Positions 44,835 to 54,138 of a stretch of DNA of 58,670 nucleotides are shown here, piece after piece; positions within the stretch are counted from its first letter, which is position 1; the number at the start of each line of letters is the position of its first letter. The notes beneath the pieces were generated by a model that was not told the DNA's origin, did no database searches, and worked only from the letters and a program-made list of their open reading frames with translations. Origin of the DNA: Pseudomonadota bacterium (GTDB taxonomy: Bacteria > Pseudomonadota > Alphaproteobacteria > Reyranellales > Reyranellaceae). The stretch is from contig JAFEFG010000012.1 of NCBI GenBank assembly GCA_018240685.1, positions 1 through 58,670 of the forward strand, written 5' to 3'. Position numbers and translations under genes: made by a program.

Positions 44835-45359
44835 CTACTTCTTCAGCAGCATCTTCAGGCCCTGCTCGAGCGCCGCCCGGGCGCGCGCCGCGAGTTCCGC
44901 GTCGGTGGCGCTGGAGACCGGATGGTCGATCACGGCGAAGGCATAGCCCGGCAGGCCGAGTACGCGACTCATCATCTCGGCGGCGCTGACGAAGCGGGTC
45001 GTCATCACTCCGACGGCGGGAACGCCTTCGCGTTCAGCAGTGACAGCGTCGTGCAGACTGCACGATGAACAGCTGCCTCAATCCCCGATGCCGGAGAAGA
45101 CCGCATCCCATCGCTTGATCTCGGCGACGATGTGCGGATCGGCGGGCGCGCTGTAGTTCGACTTGGTGCGCATCACGACGTCGGCGACGCCGTATTCCTC
45201 GCGCAGCATGCGCTCCAGGTGGCCGAAGAAGCCCTTGGTGCCCTTCTTGCCGTTGGAGATGAAGCCCACGGTCTTGCCGGCGAGCGCGTCGAGGCGCGGC
45301 GCGGTCTTGCCGGCGGGTGCGGCCTTTTCCGACGTCGGATCCAGGACGATGAATGACAT
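44835..45359 (-). CDS. UGSC-family selenoprotein (in-frame TGA read as selenocysteine)
   Basis: Read through one TGA, this is a 174-residue protein. Residues 1-93 open MSFIVLDPTSEKAAP and run to DAVFSGIGD. Codon 94 is TGA (bases 45078-45080). The frame then continues GSCSSCSLHDAV for 80 more codons to a TAG at 44835-44837. With selenocysteine at 94 the site reads U-G-S-C-S-S-C, the motif that names the UGSC (seleno)protein family. Without read-through the gene would lose its redox site. A SECIS-like hairpin starts at the next base. AAGGGAA precedes the ATG at 45359, 20 bases after the stop of the upstream gene. The family appears to be a redox enzyme or subunit; the exact reaction is not known to me. 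Use by the host requires SelA, SelB, SelC and SelD elsewhere. Confidence 0.85.
45042..45077 (-). promoter_or_regulatory. SECIS-like hairpin directly after the UGA codon
   Basis: On the minus strand, the bases after TGA fold as a lower stem GGCAGC/GCTGTC (one G-U pair), an asymmetric bulge (TGTTCA against C), a perfect seven-base upper stem TCGTGCA/TGCACGA, and a three-base loop GTC. The upper part CGTGCAGTCTGCACG closely resembles the apical hairpin of the E. coli fdhF SECIS as I remember it (GCAGGTCTGCAC core), and starts at a similar distance, 12 bases, from the UGA. It lacks the bulged U of the E. coli element. Confidence 0.75.
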
Positions 45360-45379
45360 GGCGTTTCCCTTCTATCCCT

Positions 45380-46435
45380 TCACTCTTTCGGCGGTTCGCA
45401 ATCGACGCACACGCCCATGGGCAGCGTGACGGCATGGCTCTTGTTGCCGAGCCACGGCGGAATGATGGCGCCGAAGCCGCCGGCCGGACCGCCGGCGGCG
45501 ATCACGAGCAGCTGGTCAGGCGATTCCATGGCGGCATATTCCTTGTCGGCGCGATCCTTCACCACGGCGCCCTTGCCGACCTCGCGCCATTCGCCGCGCT
45601 TGATGCGGGCGCGCGCGTAGATGAACTCGGCGATCATCTTCTTGTCCCACCTCGCCGCGCGCAGGTGATCGCGCAGCTGCTTGGGGATCACGATGGCGTA
45701 GTTGCCGGGATGGATCGAATAGTGCCGCATGTTGGCGCGCATCTCGGCGGCGAAGGTCTCGAGGATCTCCTCCGGCTTCGTCGTCCACTCGTTCATGATC
45801 TGGCGCGGCGCGCCCGCCGCCATCACCGTGACCGCCGAGGCTTCACGCTCGACGCCGCGCACGGCATGCAGCGGCAGCCAGTCGGAATCCTCCTCATCCT
45901 CGGCGAGGCAGTAGCTGAACTTGCCGGGATGGCCCAGCGTCGAGCGGTCGATCACGCCCGGCCGTACATCCATGAGATTGATCAGGCACAGGCGGATGGC
46001 GCGCCCGATCACCGCCGTGGCGCGGTCGGAATTGCCCAGCGCATTGAACGAGCCGGTGGCGCCGAGCTCGAGCCGGATCGGGCCGTTCAGGACAACGAGT
46101 ACCGCGCAGCCGCCGGTGCTGGCCGTGGCGCCATGGGCGAGGAAAGGCTCCTGCATCATCGCGGTCCAGGCCGTGACCACGACCGGGAAATGCATCGGCA
46201 GGCATCCCGCCATCACCGCGTTGACGGCCAGCTTCTCCGCCGTGATCGCAAGCCCGCGCACCGGCTCGATGCCGATCAACTGGTCGGGCGGCATCATCGC
46301 CCAGTCGAGGCAGGCCTTCACCGACTCGGGCGTCGGCGGCACGATCGGCAGGCCGTCAGTCCAGCCACTGGAGTGATAGAGCTCCTGCACCGCCTCGATG
46401 CTGTCGGCCTCGTAGTTGCGAGATGTGAGCTGCAC
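45380..46435 (-). CDS. Conserved protein of unknown function, partner of the UGSC gene
   Basis: A 351-residue soluble protein, first gene of a two-gene unit with the UGSC selenoprotein. It starts MQLTSRNYEADSIEAVQELY, then GWTDGLPIVPPTPESVKACL, ITAEKLAVNAVMAGCLPMHF and GATASTGGCAVLVVLNGPI. The tail has GPAGGFGAIIPPW, and the last residues include GVCVDCEPP, a CxxC-like pair (Cys-Val-Asp-Cys). I recognise this as a protein that accompanies UGSC proteins, but I know no function. Several scattered cysteines and the 20-base spacing suggest it is a partner or enzyme subunit of the selenoprotein. Confidence 0.75.
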   Translation of the reverse strand: MQLTSRNYEADSIEAVQELYHSSGWTDGLPIVPPTPESVKACLDWAMMPPDQLIGIEPVRGLAITAEKLAVNAVMAGCLPMHFPVVVTAWTAMMQEPFLAHGATASTGGCAVLVVLNGPIRLELGATGSFNALGNSDRATAVIGRAIRLCLINLMDVRPGVIDRSTLGHPGKFSYCLAEDEEDSDWLPLHAVRGVEREASAVTVMAAGAPRQIMNEWTTKPEEILETFAAEMRANMRHYSIHPGNYAIVIPKQLRDHLRAARWDKKMIAEFIYARARIKRGEWREVGKGAVVKDRADKEYAAMESPDQLLVIAAGGPAGGFGAIIPPWLGNKSHAVTLPMGVCVDCEPPKE

Positions 46436-46517
46436 CGGGTCCTCCTGCCGTCAGCATAGTCCCGCCGCGGGCTATGCCAACCTCAAGCTGATAAGGAGAA
46501 TTATTGCGAAATCAGTA

Positions 46518-47435
46518 TCAATCGTCCCGCTGTCGCCAGCGCTCGCGCAGCAGCGCCATCAGCCCGGCGGCGGCCGGCGTCGCCTCGCGCTCCCGCAACG
46601 TGATCAGCCCGATGCGCCGCACCAGGCGGGGTTCGGCAAGCGGGATGACCTTCACGCCCGGCACCGGCGGCCCTCGCGTCGCCCCGCCCGGCACGACGCC
46701 AACGCCGACACCGGCGCCGACCAGGGCCAGCAGGGTCGCGATCTGCGTGACGACGACACGCTGGCGAAGCTGGACACCCGCCGTGACCGCGGCGGCATCG
46801 ATGGTGCGCCGGGTGCGCGATTCGGTCGGCAGGGCGACGATGGGATGCGCCGCCAGCTCGGCGAGACTGACGCTGCGGCGCCTGGCGAGCGTGTGGCGGG
46901 CCGGGACGACGGCGAGGAAGACCTCGCGACCGAGCGGCATGCCGACCGCGAAGTCCGGCAGCTCGTCGACATAGCTGATGCCGAAATCGGCGACCCCGCT
47001 CCTCACGTCGTCGAGGATCGAGGCATAGACGCCTTCTCTTATATGGATCTCGACGCCGGGACGGCCGCTGCGATAGGCGGCGATCATGCGCGGCAGCACG
47101 CCACCCGCCACCGACATCACGCACGACACCACCACCAGGCCGCGCCGCTCCTGCGCCACCTCGCGCACGCTCTGCACGGTGATGCCGAGATCGTTCAGCA
47201 TGCGCTCGGCGACGGCCGCGAATTCGCGGCCGGCCTCGGTGATCTGGACGCGCCGCGTGCTGCGATCGAACAGGCGCACGCCGAGCTGAGCTTCGAGCCG
47301 CTTGACGATGCGCGTGAGCGCCGGCTGGGAAAGCCTCAGCCGCGCCGCCGCGGCGACGAAGCTGCCATACTCCGCCAGCGCCAATATCGCCTCGAGTTGC
47401 CGCGCGCTCACATCCGGGAGCGCAAGGCGGGACAT
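46518..47435 (-). CDS. LysR-family transcriptional regulator
   Basis: A 305-residue regulator. The N-terminal winged helix spans about residues 10-65, with ALAEYGSFVAAAARLRLSQP and RLEAQLGVRLFDRSTR. The C-terminal effector domain holds GVADFGISYVDELPDF. Its ATG overlaps the TGA of the upstream monooxygenase gene (ATGA), so regulator and enzyme are made from one message. Usually LysR genes are divergent from their targets; here it follows its likely target and would be auto-linked. Confidence 0.93.
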   Translation of the reverse strand: MSRLALPDVSARQLEAILALAEYGSFVAAAARLRLSQPALTRIVKRLEAQLGVRLFDRSTRRVQITEAGREFAAVAERMLNDLGITVQSVREVAQERRGLVVVSCVMSVAGGVLPRMIAAYRSGRPGVEIHIREGVYASILDDVRSGVADFGISYVDELPDFAVGMPLGREVFLAVVPARHTLARRRSVSLAELAAHPIVALPTESRTRRTIDAAAVTAGVQLRQRVVVTQIATLLALVGAGVGVGVVPGGATRGPPVPGVKVIPLAEPRLVRRIGLITLREREATPAAAGLMALLRERWRQRDD

Positions 47436-48517
47436 CAGGCCGCGAGCATCCGCTCGCGATTGCGTTCGCGCAGGATCGGCATCACCCACTTGCCGACGCG
47501 CTCGGCCTCCTCGTCGTGGAGGTAGCCCGAGAGGCAGAAGGAATGGCAGCCAAGGTCGATGAACTTCTGCAGCGTATCGGCGCATTGCTCGGGATCGCCG
47601 ACGATGGCGATGCCGGCGCCCGGCCGGACCTGCGTGATGCCGGTCCACAGATGCGGCTCGATCGTCTCGCCGATCGCGGCCAGCTCGCGCACGCGGCGGT
47701 TGGCCTCCGACGTCGCGAAATGCTGCTTCACGAAGGTCTTCTGCGAGTCGCTGGCGTGCGCCACCAGCTCGTGCGCGAAGTCCCAGGCCTCCTTCTCGGT
47801 GGGCCGGCAGACGATCTGGAGGCGCATGCCGAAGCCGATCTCCTTGTCGCGGCCGTGGCGGGCAGCCATGGCGCGGATCTCCGCCATGTTGGCGCGGATG
47901 CGCTCGTAGGTGTCGCCCCAGAAGAGGTGCACGTCCGAGTGCTTGGCCGAGATCTCCCACGCCTGCTGGCTGCCGCCGCCGAGATAGAATTTCGGGTGCG
48001 GCTGCTGCAGCGGGTAGGGCCGGATCTGCGCGCCCTTCAGCTGATAGAACTTGCCGTCGAAGTTCAGGGGGCCACGGGTCGTCCAGAGCGCCTTCAGGAT
48101 CGAGACCTCTTCCTCCATGATCTCGTAGCGCTCTTCCTTGCCCCACTTGATCCCTTCGGCGGCGTTCTCCGTTTCGCTCTGGCCGGCGATCAGGTTGACG
48201 CACACGCGCCCGCCCGAAAGCTGGTCGAAGGTCGAGATCATCTTCGCCAGCAGGACGGGATTGATATAGGACGGCCGCGCCGCCACCAGCATGCGGATCG
48301 ACTTCGAGCGCGCCACCATCATGGCGCTCGTGATCCACGCCTCCCAGCACGCCGTCTGCACCGGCACCAGCATGTACTCGAAGCCCGCGGCCTCCGCGGC
48401 GCCGACGATGCGGTCGAACAGCGCCAGCGACGAAGGCACCTGCGCATCCGGCACGCCGTAGGCTGTCGTGTCGCCCGCCGTCGGCAGGAACCAGCCGAAT
48501 TCAAGTTTGCGCTGCAT
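47435..48517 (-). CDS. Alkanesulfonate-monooxygenase-like LLM enzyme (SsuD-like)
   Basis: A 360-residue FMNH2-dependent monooxygenase-fold protein. It opens LEFGWFLPTAGDTTAYG, then STFDQLSGGRVCVNLIAGQS, KGAQIRPYPLQQPHPKFYLG and HLFWGDTYERIRANMAEI, the arrangement of SsuD and dimethylsulfone monooxygenase SfnG. It likely splits C-S bonds of sulfonates or sulfones for sulfur supply. It is separate from the F420 island and more like FMN enzymes than F420 ones. The LysR gene overlaps its end. AGGGAG precedes the ATG at 48517. No flavin reductase gene is adjacent. Confidence 0.88.
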   Translation of the reverse strand: MQRKLEFGWFLPTAGDTTAYGVPDAQVPSSLALFDRIVGAAEAAGFEYMLVPVQTACWEAWITSAMMVARSKSIRMLVAARPSYINPVLLAKMISTFDQLSGGRVCVNLIAGQSETENAAEGIKWGKEERYEIMEEEVSILKALWTTRGPLNFDGKFYQLKGAQIRPYPLQQPHPKFYLGGGSQQAWEISAKHSDVHLFWGDTYERIRANMAEIRAMAARHGRDKEIGFGMRLQIVCRPTEKEAWDFAHELVAHASDSQKTFVKQHFATSEANRRVRELAAIGETIEPHLWTGITQVRPGAGIAIVGDPEQCADTLQKFIDLGCHSFCLSGYLHDEEAERVGKWVMPILRERNRERMLAA

Positions 48518-48650
48518 GTGACGTTTCTCCCTTTTTTCAAGCTTAGCGCAAGTCGCCGCACTTGGGGTGTGGTCATGGGCTTGGGCGCGATCACAGGCCG
48601 CGGGTCGTTTTGCAGGGCGGCCCGCGCGAAGGCCTGCGAAAGAAACGATG

Positions 48651-49592
48651 TCAGAGCTGACGCAGCGACACTCTCTCGATCGAATGATCGCCGGCCTTGG
48701 ACAGGACGACATGGGCGCGTTCGCGCGTGGGCAGGATGTTCTCGAGCAGATTGACCTCGTTGATCTCCGACCAGATGCGGCGGCCCACCTCGCGTGCCTC
48801 CCCGGGCGGCAGGTCCTTGTAGTGATGAAAGTAGGAGGTCGGCTTCTGGAAGGCGGTGCGCTGGAGCATAAGGAAGCGCTCGACGTACCATGCCGCGATG
48901 TCGGCGGTCCTGGCATCGAGGTAGATCGAGAAGTCGAAGAAGTCGGAAAGGATGACCGAGGCGGGCCGCCCGCCCGCGCCGCCGGCAAGGCCGGGCTGCA
49001 GGACGTTCAGCCCCTCGAAGATCAGGACATCGGGCCGGCGCACCACCTGCCATCGGCCGGAAAGGATGTCGTAGGCCTCGTGGGAGTAGATCGGCGCCCG
49101 GACCTCCGGCGCCCCCGCCTTGAGGTCGGCCAGGAACCGAACCATGTGCCGGGTATCGTAGCTCTCGGGAAAGCCCTTGCGGCGAACGAGCCGCTTGCGC
49201 TCGAGCTCCCGCAGCGGAAGAAGGAATCCGTCGGTCGTCACGAGGTCGACCTTCGGGCTGCCCGGCCAGCGCGCGATCAGGGCCTGGAGCACCCGTGCGA
49301 AGGTGCTCTTGCCGACCGCAACGCTGCCCGCGATGGCGATCACGTAGGTGCGGCCGACCAGCGGCCGGCCGAGAAACGTGTCGGTGACGCCGTTGAGGTT
49401 GCGCGCGGCACGGACATGCAGCTCCAGCAGCCGCGAAAGCGGCAGATAGACTTCGGCAAGCTCGTCGAGCGAGACGCTGTCGTTCATACCGCGCAGCGAC
49501 ACGAGCTCGTCGGGACCGAGCGTGAACGGCGTGTTGGCGCGAAGAGCGGCCCATTCGGCTCGGGTGAAAGTCTGATACGCCTCGGGACGCAT
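48651..49592 (-). CDS. coaA: Pantothenate kinase, type I
   Basis: Phosphorylates pantothenate, the first step of coenzyme A synthesis. The 313-residue protein has the Walker A loop [11 protein letters not shown] (about residues 87-97), [28 protein letters not shown] and [10 protein letters not shown], all standard for bacterial type I CoaA. Length matches the family. It is divergent from the gamma-glutamyltransferase-like gene across 117 bases. Confidence 0.97.
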   Translation of the reverse strand: MRPEAYQTFTRAEWAALRANTPFTLGPDELVSLRGMNDSVSLDELAEVYLPLSRLLELHVRAARNLNGVTDTFLGRPLVGRTYVIAIAGSVAVGKSTFARVLQALIARWPGSPKVDLVTTDGFLLPLRELERKRLVRRKGFPESYDTRHMVRFLADLKAGAPEVRAPIYSHEAYDILSGRWQVVRRPDVLIFEGLNVLQPGLAGGAGGRPASVILSDFFDFSIYLDARTADIAAWYVERFLMLQRTAFQKPTSYFHHYKDLPPGEAREVGRRIWSEINEVNLLENILPTRERAHVVLSKAGDHSIERVSLRQL

Positions 49593-49709
49593 GTGCTCGC
49601 TCTCTCGAAATGACGGCCGGCATGTTCGGCGGGATTCGCTCCTGGCGCAATTCATGCTGGCGGCGACAGCGGAAACTCGCCACCATCCGCCGCACTTTTG
49701 GGGGAAGCA

Positions 49710-51341
49710 ATGCATCAGCACGGCAAGCGGCCGACCATCGCATCGCGGCACGGCATGGTGGCGGCCGCGCACCCGCTGGCGGCAGCGGCGGGAGCGCGCA
49801 TCCTCGGCAATGGCGGCACCGCCTTCGATGCCGCGGTCGCCACAGCGGCAACCCTGAACGTCGTCGAACCCTACATGTCCGGCCTCGCGGGCCGCGGCGT
49901 GGCGACCTGCTACATCGCCAAGGAACGCCGCATCCGCTGCCTCGATTTCGTCGCCCCCATCCCGTTCGGGTTCCCGGTCGACAAGCTCAGCCGGCGCGAG
50001 CAGCTCCTGCGCGGGGCGCTGCCCGTCGGGGCGCCGGGCAACCTGGCCGGCTGGTGCGAGCTGGCGCAGAGCCACGGCCGCAAGAAGCTGCCGGAGCTGT
50101 TCGCCCCCGCCATCGCGGTCGCGCGCGACGGCTTCCAGCTCATCGAGTTCAACGTCGAGGAAATCTGCGGCGCGGCGCCCCTGCTGGCTCCGCACAAGGC
50201 ACTGTATCCGGAATGGTCGCGCGTCTATACGGCCGGGCAGGGCACCGTCTCGCCGGGCCTCGTCCTCAAGCAGCCCGACCTCGCCCGCACGCTCGAAGCG
50301 CTGGCACAGGAGGGACCGGGCCTGCTGTACGGCGGCGCACTCGGCCGCAAGATCGTCGATTGGCTCACCGAGCTCGGCGGATGCCTGACCATGGAAGACC
50401 TCGCGGCGGTGAAGCCGGCGTGGGTCGATCCGGCGACGACCCGCTACCGCGGCCACACGGTGCACGTGCCGCCGCCGCCGTGCGAAGGCTTCCAGTATCT
50501 CCTGACGCTGCGCATCCTCGAAGGCTTCGACCTCGCCGGGATGAAGCGCAACGCCACCGAACATCTCGACACGGTGCTGCGGGCCATCCGGCTCGCGGCC
50601 GGCGTGCGCATCGCCACCGGCGTGCCCAGTGCGCAGAAGCTGGCCGAGATCCTGTCGGACGGCGCCGTCGAGGCGTTGCGTGCGCGGGTGCGCGACGGCC
50701 GGCCGATCGAAGGGCCGACCGAACAGTGGACTCCTCCGGGCACCACCGTCGCCGCCGCCGATCCAGCCGAGGCTCTGGAAGAGAGCCACACCACCTCGTT
50801 CTCGATCGCCGACGGCGAGGGCAACCTGATCTGCCTGACGCAGAGCCTGGGCAGCGTGTTCGGATCGGGCGTGGTCGTGCCCGGCACCGGACTGTGCCTC
50901 AACAACTTCCTCTACTGGGCCGACGTCAATCCCGACAGCCCCAACCGCGTGACGCCGGGCGGCGCACTGCCCATGTGCATGGCTCCGTCCCTGGTGACGA
51001 AGGACGACGCGCCGGTCCTCGCCCTCGGCACGCCGGGCAGCTATGGCATCCTGCAGACGCAGCCGCAGGCGCTGGTCCAGCATCTCGATTTCGGCCTGCC
51101 GCTGCAGCAGGCGATCGAAGCGCCGCGGGCGCGCTTGACCGACGGGCGTGACGTGCTGCTGGAGGCGCGTCTCGAGATGGAGGTCCATGAAGCGCTGCGG
51201 CAGCGCGGCCACGCCGTGACGAGCGGCCCGGCCTGGACGATGAAGGTCGGCGGCATGCAGGGCGTGGCCGTCGATCCCGGCACCGGCTTCTTCACGGGCG
51301 GGTGCGATCCGCGTCGCGACGGATATTGCGTGCCGGCCTGA
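49710..51341 (+). CDS. Gamma-glutamyltransferase-family Ntn-hydrolase
   Basis: A 543-residue autoprocessing N-terminal-nucleophile hydrolase. The predicted cleavage and nucleophile is Thr361 in [11 protein letters not shown], equivalent by position to Thr391 of E. coli [24 protein letters not shown] near the start (split here) and [14 protein letters not shown] are family marks. There is no signal peptide, so it acts in the cytoplasm, unlike the periplasmic GGT. The ATG at 49710 follows GGGGAAG. It lies 182 bases upstream of a peptide ABC importer on the same strand, which suggests uptake of gamma-glutamyl peptides followed by cleavage. Confidence 0.9.
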   Translation: MHQHGKRPTIASRHGMVAAAHPLAAAAGARILGNGGTAFDAAVATAATLNVVEPYMSGLAGRGVATCYIAKERRIRCLDFVAPIPFGFPVDKLSRREQLLRGALPVGAPGNLAGWCELAQSHGRKKLPELFAPAIAVARDGFQLIEFNVEEICGAAPLLAPHKALYPEWSRVYTAGQGTVSPGLVLKQPDLARTLEALAQEGPGLLYGGALGRKIVDWLTELGGCLTMEDLAAVKPAWVDPATTRYRGHTVHVPPPPCEGFQYLLTLRILEGFDLAGMKRNATEHLDTVLRAIRLAAGVRIATGVPSAQKLAEILSDGAVEALRARVRDGRPIEGPTEQWTPPGTTVAAADPAEALEESHTTSFSIADGEGNLICLTQSLGSVFGSGVVVPGTGLCLNNFLYWADVNPDSPNRVTPGGALPMCMAPSLVTKDDAPVLALGTPGSYGILQTQPQALVQHLDFGLPLQQAIEAPRARLTDGRDVLLEARLEMEVHEALRQRGHAVTSGPAWTMKVGGMQGVAVDPGTGFFTGGCDPRRDGYCVPA

Positions 51342-51523
51342 GCGCCGGCCTCGATCAGACGAGCGGGCGCGCCGATCGCGTTGCGACGCGTTCGCGTCCG
51401 ATCGGCCCCCTGCCTCATCCCAGCAATGCAACCGGACCTTGCGCGAGCGGCATTCCGCTTGCATGCCAACGCGAGGCACGATGGAATGCGTGCGGGAGAG
51501 TTTGTTCAAGGGGGAATGGCGTC

Positions 51524-53113
51524 ATGCGCAAATTGGTATCGTTGGCCGCCGCATTTGTCCTGGCCGGCGTCGCGGCAGCCAACGCTCAGGAGACACCGCG
51601 CAAGGGCGGAACGATCCGCATGACGGCGCCCTATGCGGCAAGCTTCGGCAGCCTCGATCCCCAGGCGACTCCCCGCGCGCAGGACGACATCGTCGGCAAG
51701 GCGCTGCATCGCACGCTCTACAACTGGGACACCGCGCACAGCAAGCTGGTGCTCGAGCTTGCGAAGTCGGTCAGCGTTTCGCCCGACGGCCTCGTCTACA
51801 CCTACAAGCTGCGCGACGACGCCTATTTCCACAACGGCCGCAAGATGACGGCCGACGACATCATCTATTCCTATACGCGCATCATGGACGGCACCAAGGG
51901 CTATCCCGGCGCGCGCTACGTGCGCCTGATCAAGGGGGCGGCCGACGTCGAGAAGGGCACGGCGAAGGAAATCTCCGGCCTCAAGAAGATCGACGACTTC
52001 ACGCTCGAGATGACGATCACCGACCGCGTGGACCCCGGCTACTACTTCTTCTCCGGCACGACGGCGATCCTGCCGAAGGAAGAGGTCGAGAAGGGCAACT
52101 TCGCCGCCCATCCGGTCGGCCTCGGCCCCTTCAAGTTCAAGGAACACATCCCCGGCTCCCGCGTCGTCGCCGAGCGCTGGGACAAGTTCTACAAGCCCGG
52201 CAAGCCCTACGCCGACAAGCTGGAAGTGCTGATCATGGCCGATGCCGCCGCGCGCGACATCGCCTTCCGCAACAAGGAGATCGACACCTCGATCCTGGGA
52301 CCTGCCCAGTACGTCGCCTATCGTGCCGATCCGGAACTCTCGAAGGACATCCTCGAGGTCGCGGAGATGTTCACGCGCGCCATGCAGTTCAACCCGAGCT
52401 TCAAGCCGTTCTCGGACAAGCGCGTGCGCCAGGCGATCAACTACGCCATCGACAGCGACCTGATCATCAAGCGGCTGGTCAAGGACAAGGCCTATCGCGC
52501 GGTGAGCTGGCTGCCGCCCTCGTCGGCCGCCTTCGACAAGACCGTCAAGCCCTACGCCTATGACCCCGCCAAGGCGAAGAAGCTCCTCGCCGAGGCCGGC
52601 TATCCCAACGGCTTCGAGTTCGAGCTGACCACCAGCCAGAACGAGAGCTGGGGCCTGCCAATCGTCGAGGCGATGATCCCCTATCTCGACAAGGTAGGCA
52701 TCAAGCTGAAGCCCAAGCTGGTCGAAGTGACGGTGCTGACCGAGATCGCCATGAAGGGCGACCATCAGGCCTTCATCGGCTCCAACCTGACCGGGCCGGA
52801 CTCGCTCGCCACCCTGCGCTGCTACTATTCCAAGACGCCGCGCACGGCCTGCAACTACACCTCCTTCAACAATCCCCAGTTCGACAAGCTCCTGGATTCG
52901 GCGGCGCAGGAAGGAGACCAGGCCAAGCGCAACGATCTGCTGCGGCAGGCCAACAATCTCCTCTATGAAGAAGCGCCGGTGTGGTTCTTCAACTACAACA
53001 AGGCGGTCCTGGCGCGTCAGCCGTGGCTGCACGGCCTGCAGGCCAACCCGACCGAGATCACGCACCAGTATCCGGAAGACATCTGGGTCGACGCGACTTC
53101 GCCGGCGAAATGA
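51524..53113 (+). CDS. ABC importer substrate-binding protein, family 5
   Basis: A periplasmic binding protein of 529 residues. Its Sec signal (MRKLVSLAAAFVLAGVAAAN) is cleaved after NAQ or ANA. Family segments are LVLELAKSVSVSPDGLVYTY, AYFHNGRKMTADDIIYSY, PVGLGPFKF and RVRQAINYAIDSDLIIK. It leads the second peptide-type importer operon. The ligand is unknown; the gamma-glutamyltransferase-like gene upstream hints at a gamma-glutamyl peptide. Confidence 0.93.
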   Translation: MRKLVSLAAAFVLAGVAAANAQETPRKGGTIRMTAPYAASFGSLDPQATPRAQDDIVGKALHRTLYNWDTAHSKLVLELAKSVSVSPDGLVYTYKLRDDAYFHNGRKMTADDIIYSYTRIMDGTKGYPGARYVRLIKGAADVEKGTAKEISGLKKIDDFTLEMTITDRVDPGYYFFSGTTAILPKEEVEKGNFAAHPVGLGPFKFKEHIPGSRVVAERWDKFYKPGKPYADKLEVLIMADAAARDIAFRNKEIDTSILGPAQYVAYRADPELSKDILEVAEMFTRAMQFNPSFKPFSDKRVRQAINYAIDSDLIIKRLVKDKAYRAVSWLPPSSAAFDKTVKPYAYDPAKAKKLLAEAGYPNGFEFELTTSQNESWGLPIVEAMIPYLDKVGIKLKPKLVEVTVLTEIAMKGDHQAFIGSNLTGPDSLATLRCYYSKTPRTACNYTSFNNPQFDKLLDSAAQEGDQAKRNDLLRQANNLLYEEAPVWFFNYNKAVLARQPWLHGLQANPTEITHQYPEDIWVDATSPAK

Positions 53114-53199
53114 AGCGAATCGACTGCGTTCCCGGCAGCCGCGGCGACGGTAGCGATGCCGTCACCGCCGGCGGCCGGATCTAGCCGTCGCGTTCATCG

Positions 53200-54135
53200 A
53201 TGCTTTCCATTCTCGTCCGGCGTATCGCCAACATCATCCCGACCCTGCTGGCGGTCATCGCACTGGTGTTCCTGCTGTTCTCCGTCCTGCCGGGCAGCTT
53301 CATCTCGGGCATGAACGAGGACGGCCGGTCGACCATCGACCCCGCCGTCATGGAACGCATGCGCAAGGAGATGGGACTCGACGATCCGTTGCCCGAGCGC
53401 TTCGCCAAGTACGTGGCGCGCACGGCGGTGGGCGATCTCGGCACCTCCTTCCGCACCCGCGAGCCGGTGACCAGCATGATCGGCGCCAGGGTCTGGCCGT
53501 CGCTGAAGCTGGTCTTCGCCGCCATGGCGTTCGCCATCTGCGTCGGCGTCACGCTGGGCTTCGTGGCGGCACTCAAGCCCGGCAGCCTGGTCGACACGCT
53601 GTCGATGGTCGGCGCGATCTCCGGCCTGTCGCTGTCGCAGTTCTGGTTCGGCCTGATGCTGATGTACCTGTTCGCGCTGCAGCTCAAGCTGCTGCCGAGT
53701 TTCGGCTACGGTGACGGCGGCCTGCGCCACCTGATCCTGCCCGCCGTGGCGCTGGGGGTCGGGCCGATGGCGCTGCTCGCCCGTACCACGCGCGCGGCCG
53801 TGGTCGAGGTCCTGAACGCCGATTTCGTGCGCACCGCGCGCAGCAAGGGCATGAGCGAGCGGCTGGTCGTCAAATGGCACGTGCTGCGCAACGCCCTGGT
53901 GCTGGTCGTCACCATCGTCGGCCTGCAGTTCGGTTCGCTGATGGGCCAGGCCGTCGTGGTCGAGAAGCTGTTCGCCTGGCCGGGCGTGGGCTCGCTGCTG
54001 GTCGATTCGGTGTTCCAGCGCGACATGCCGTCGGTCCAAGGCTGCATCCTGATGATCGTGCTGTTCTTCCTCGTCATCAACACGCTGGTCGACCTCGCCT
54101 ATGTCGTGATCGATCCGCGCATCCGGTACCGCTGA
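53200..54135 (+). CDS. Peptide-type ABC importer permease (DppB-like)
   Basis: A 311-residue inner-membrane permease. It begins LSILVRRIANIIPTLLAVIA, has GDLGTSFRTREPV in the periplasmic part, and the EAA loop VRTARSKGMSERLVVKWHVL. It ends DLAYVVIDPRIRYR, the usual DppB tail. The gap to the binding-protein gene is 86 bases, and the following permease starts three bases after its stop. Confidence 0.93.
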   Translation: MLSILVRRIANIIPTLLAVIALVFLLFSVLPGSFISGMNEDGRSTIDPAVMERMRKEMGLDDPLPERFAKYVARTAVGDLGTSFRTREPVTSMIGARVWPSLKLVFAAMAFAICVGVTLGFVAALKPGSLVDTLSMVGAISGLSLSQFWFGLMLMYLFALQLKLLPSFGYGDGGLRHLILPAVALGVGPMALLARTTRAAVVEVLNADFVRTARSKGMSERLVVKWHVLRNALVLVVTIVGLQFGSLMGQAVVVEKLFAWPGVGSLLVDSVFQRDMPSVQGCILMIVLFFLVINTLVDLAYVVIDPRIRYR

Positions 54136-54138
54136 GCG

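Noticed and set aside
44835..45080. The sequence after the TGA as a decayed pseudogene remnant of the UGSC gene.
   Set aside because: 80 codons remain open with no other stop, the codons right after TGA spell the family motif, and a stable hairpin sits where a SECIS should be.
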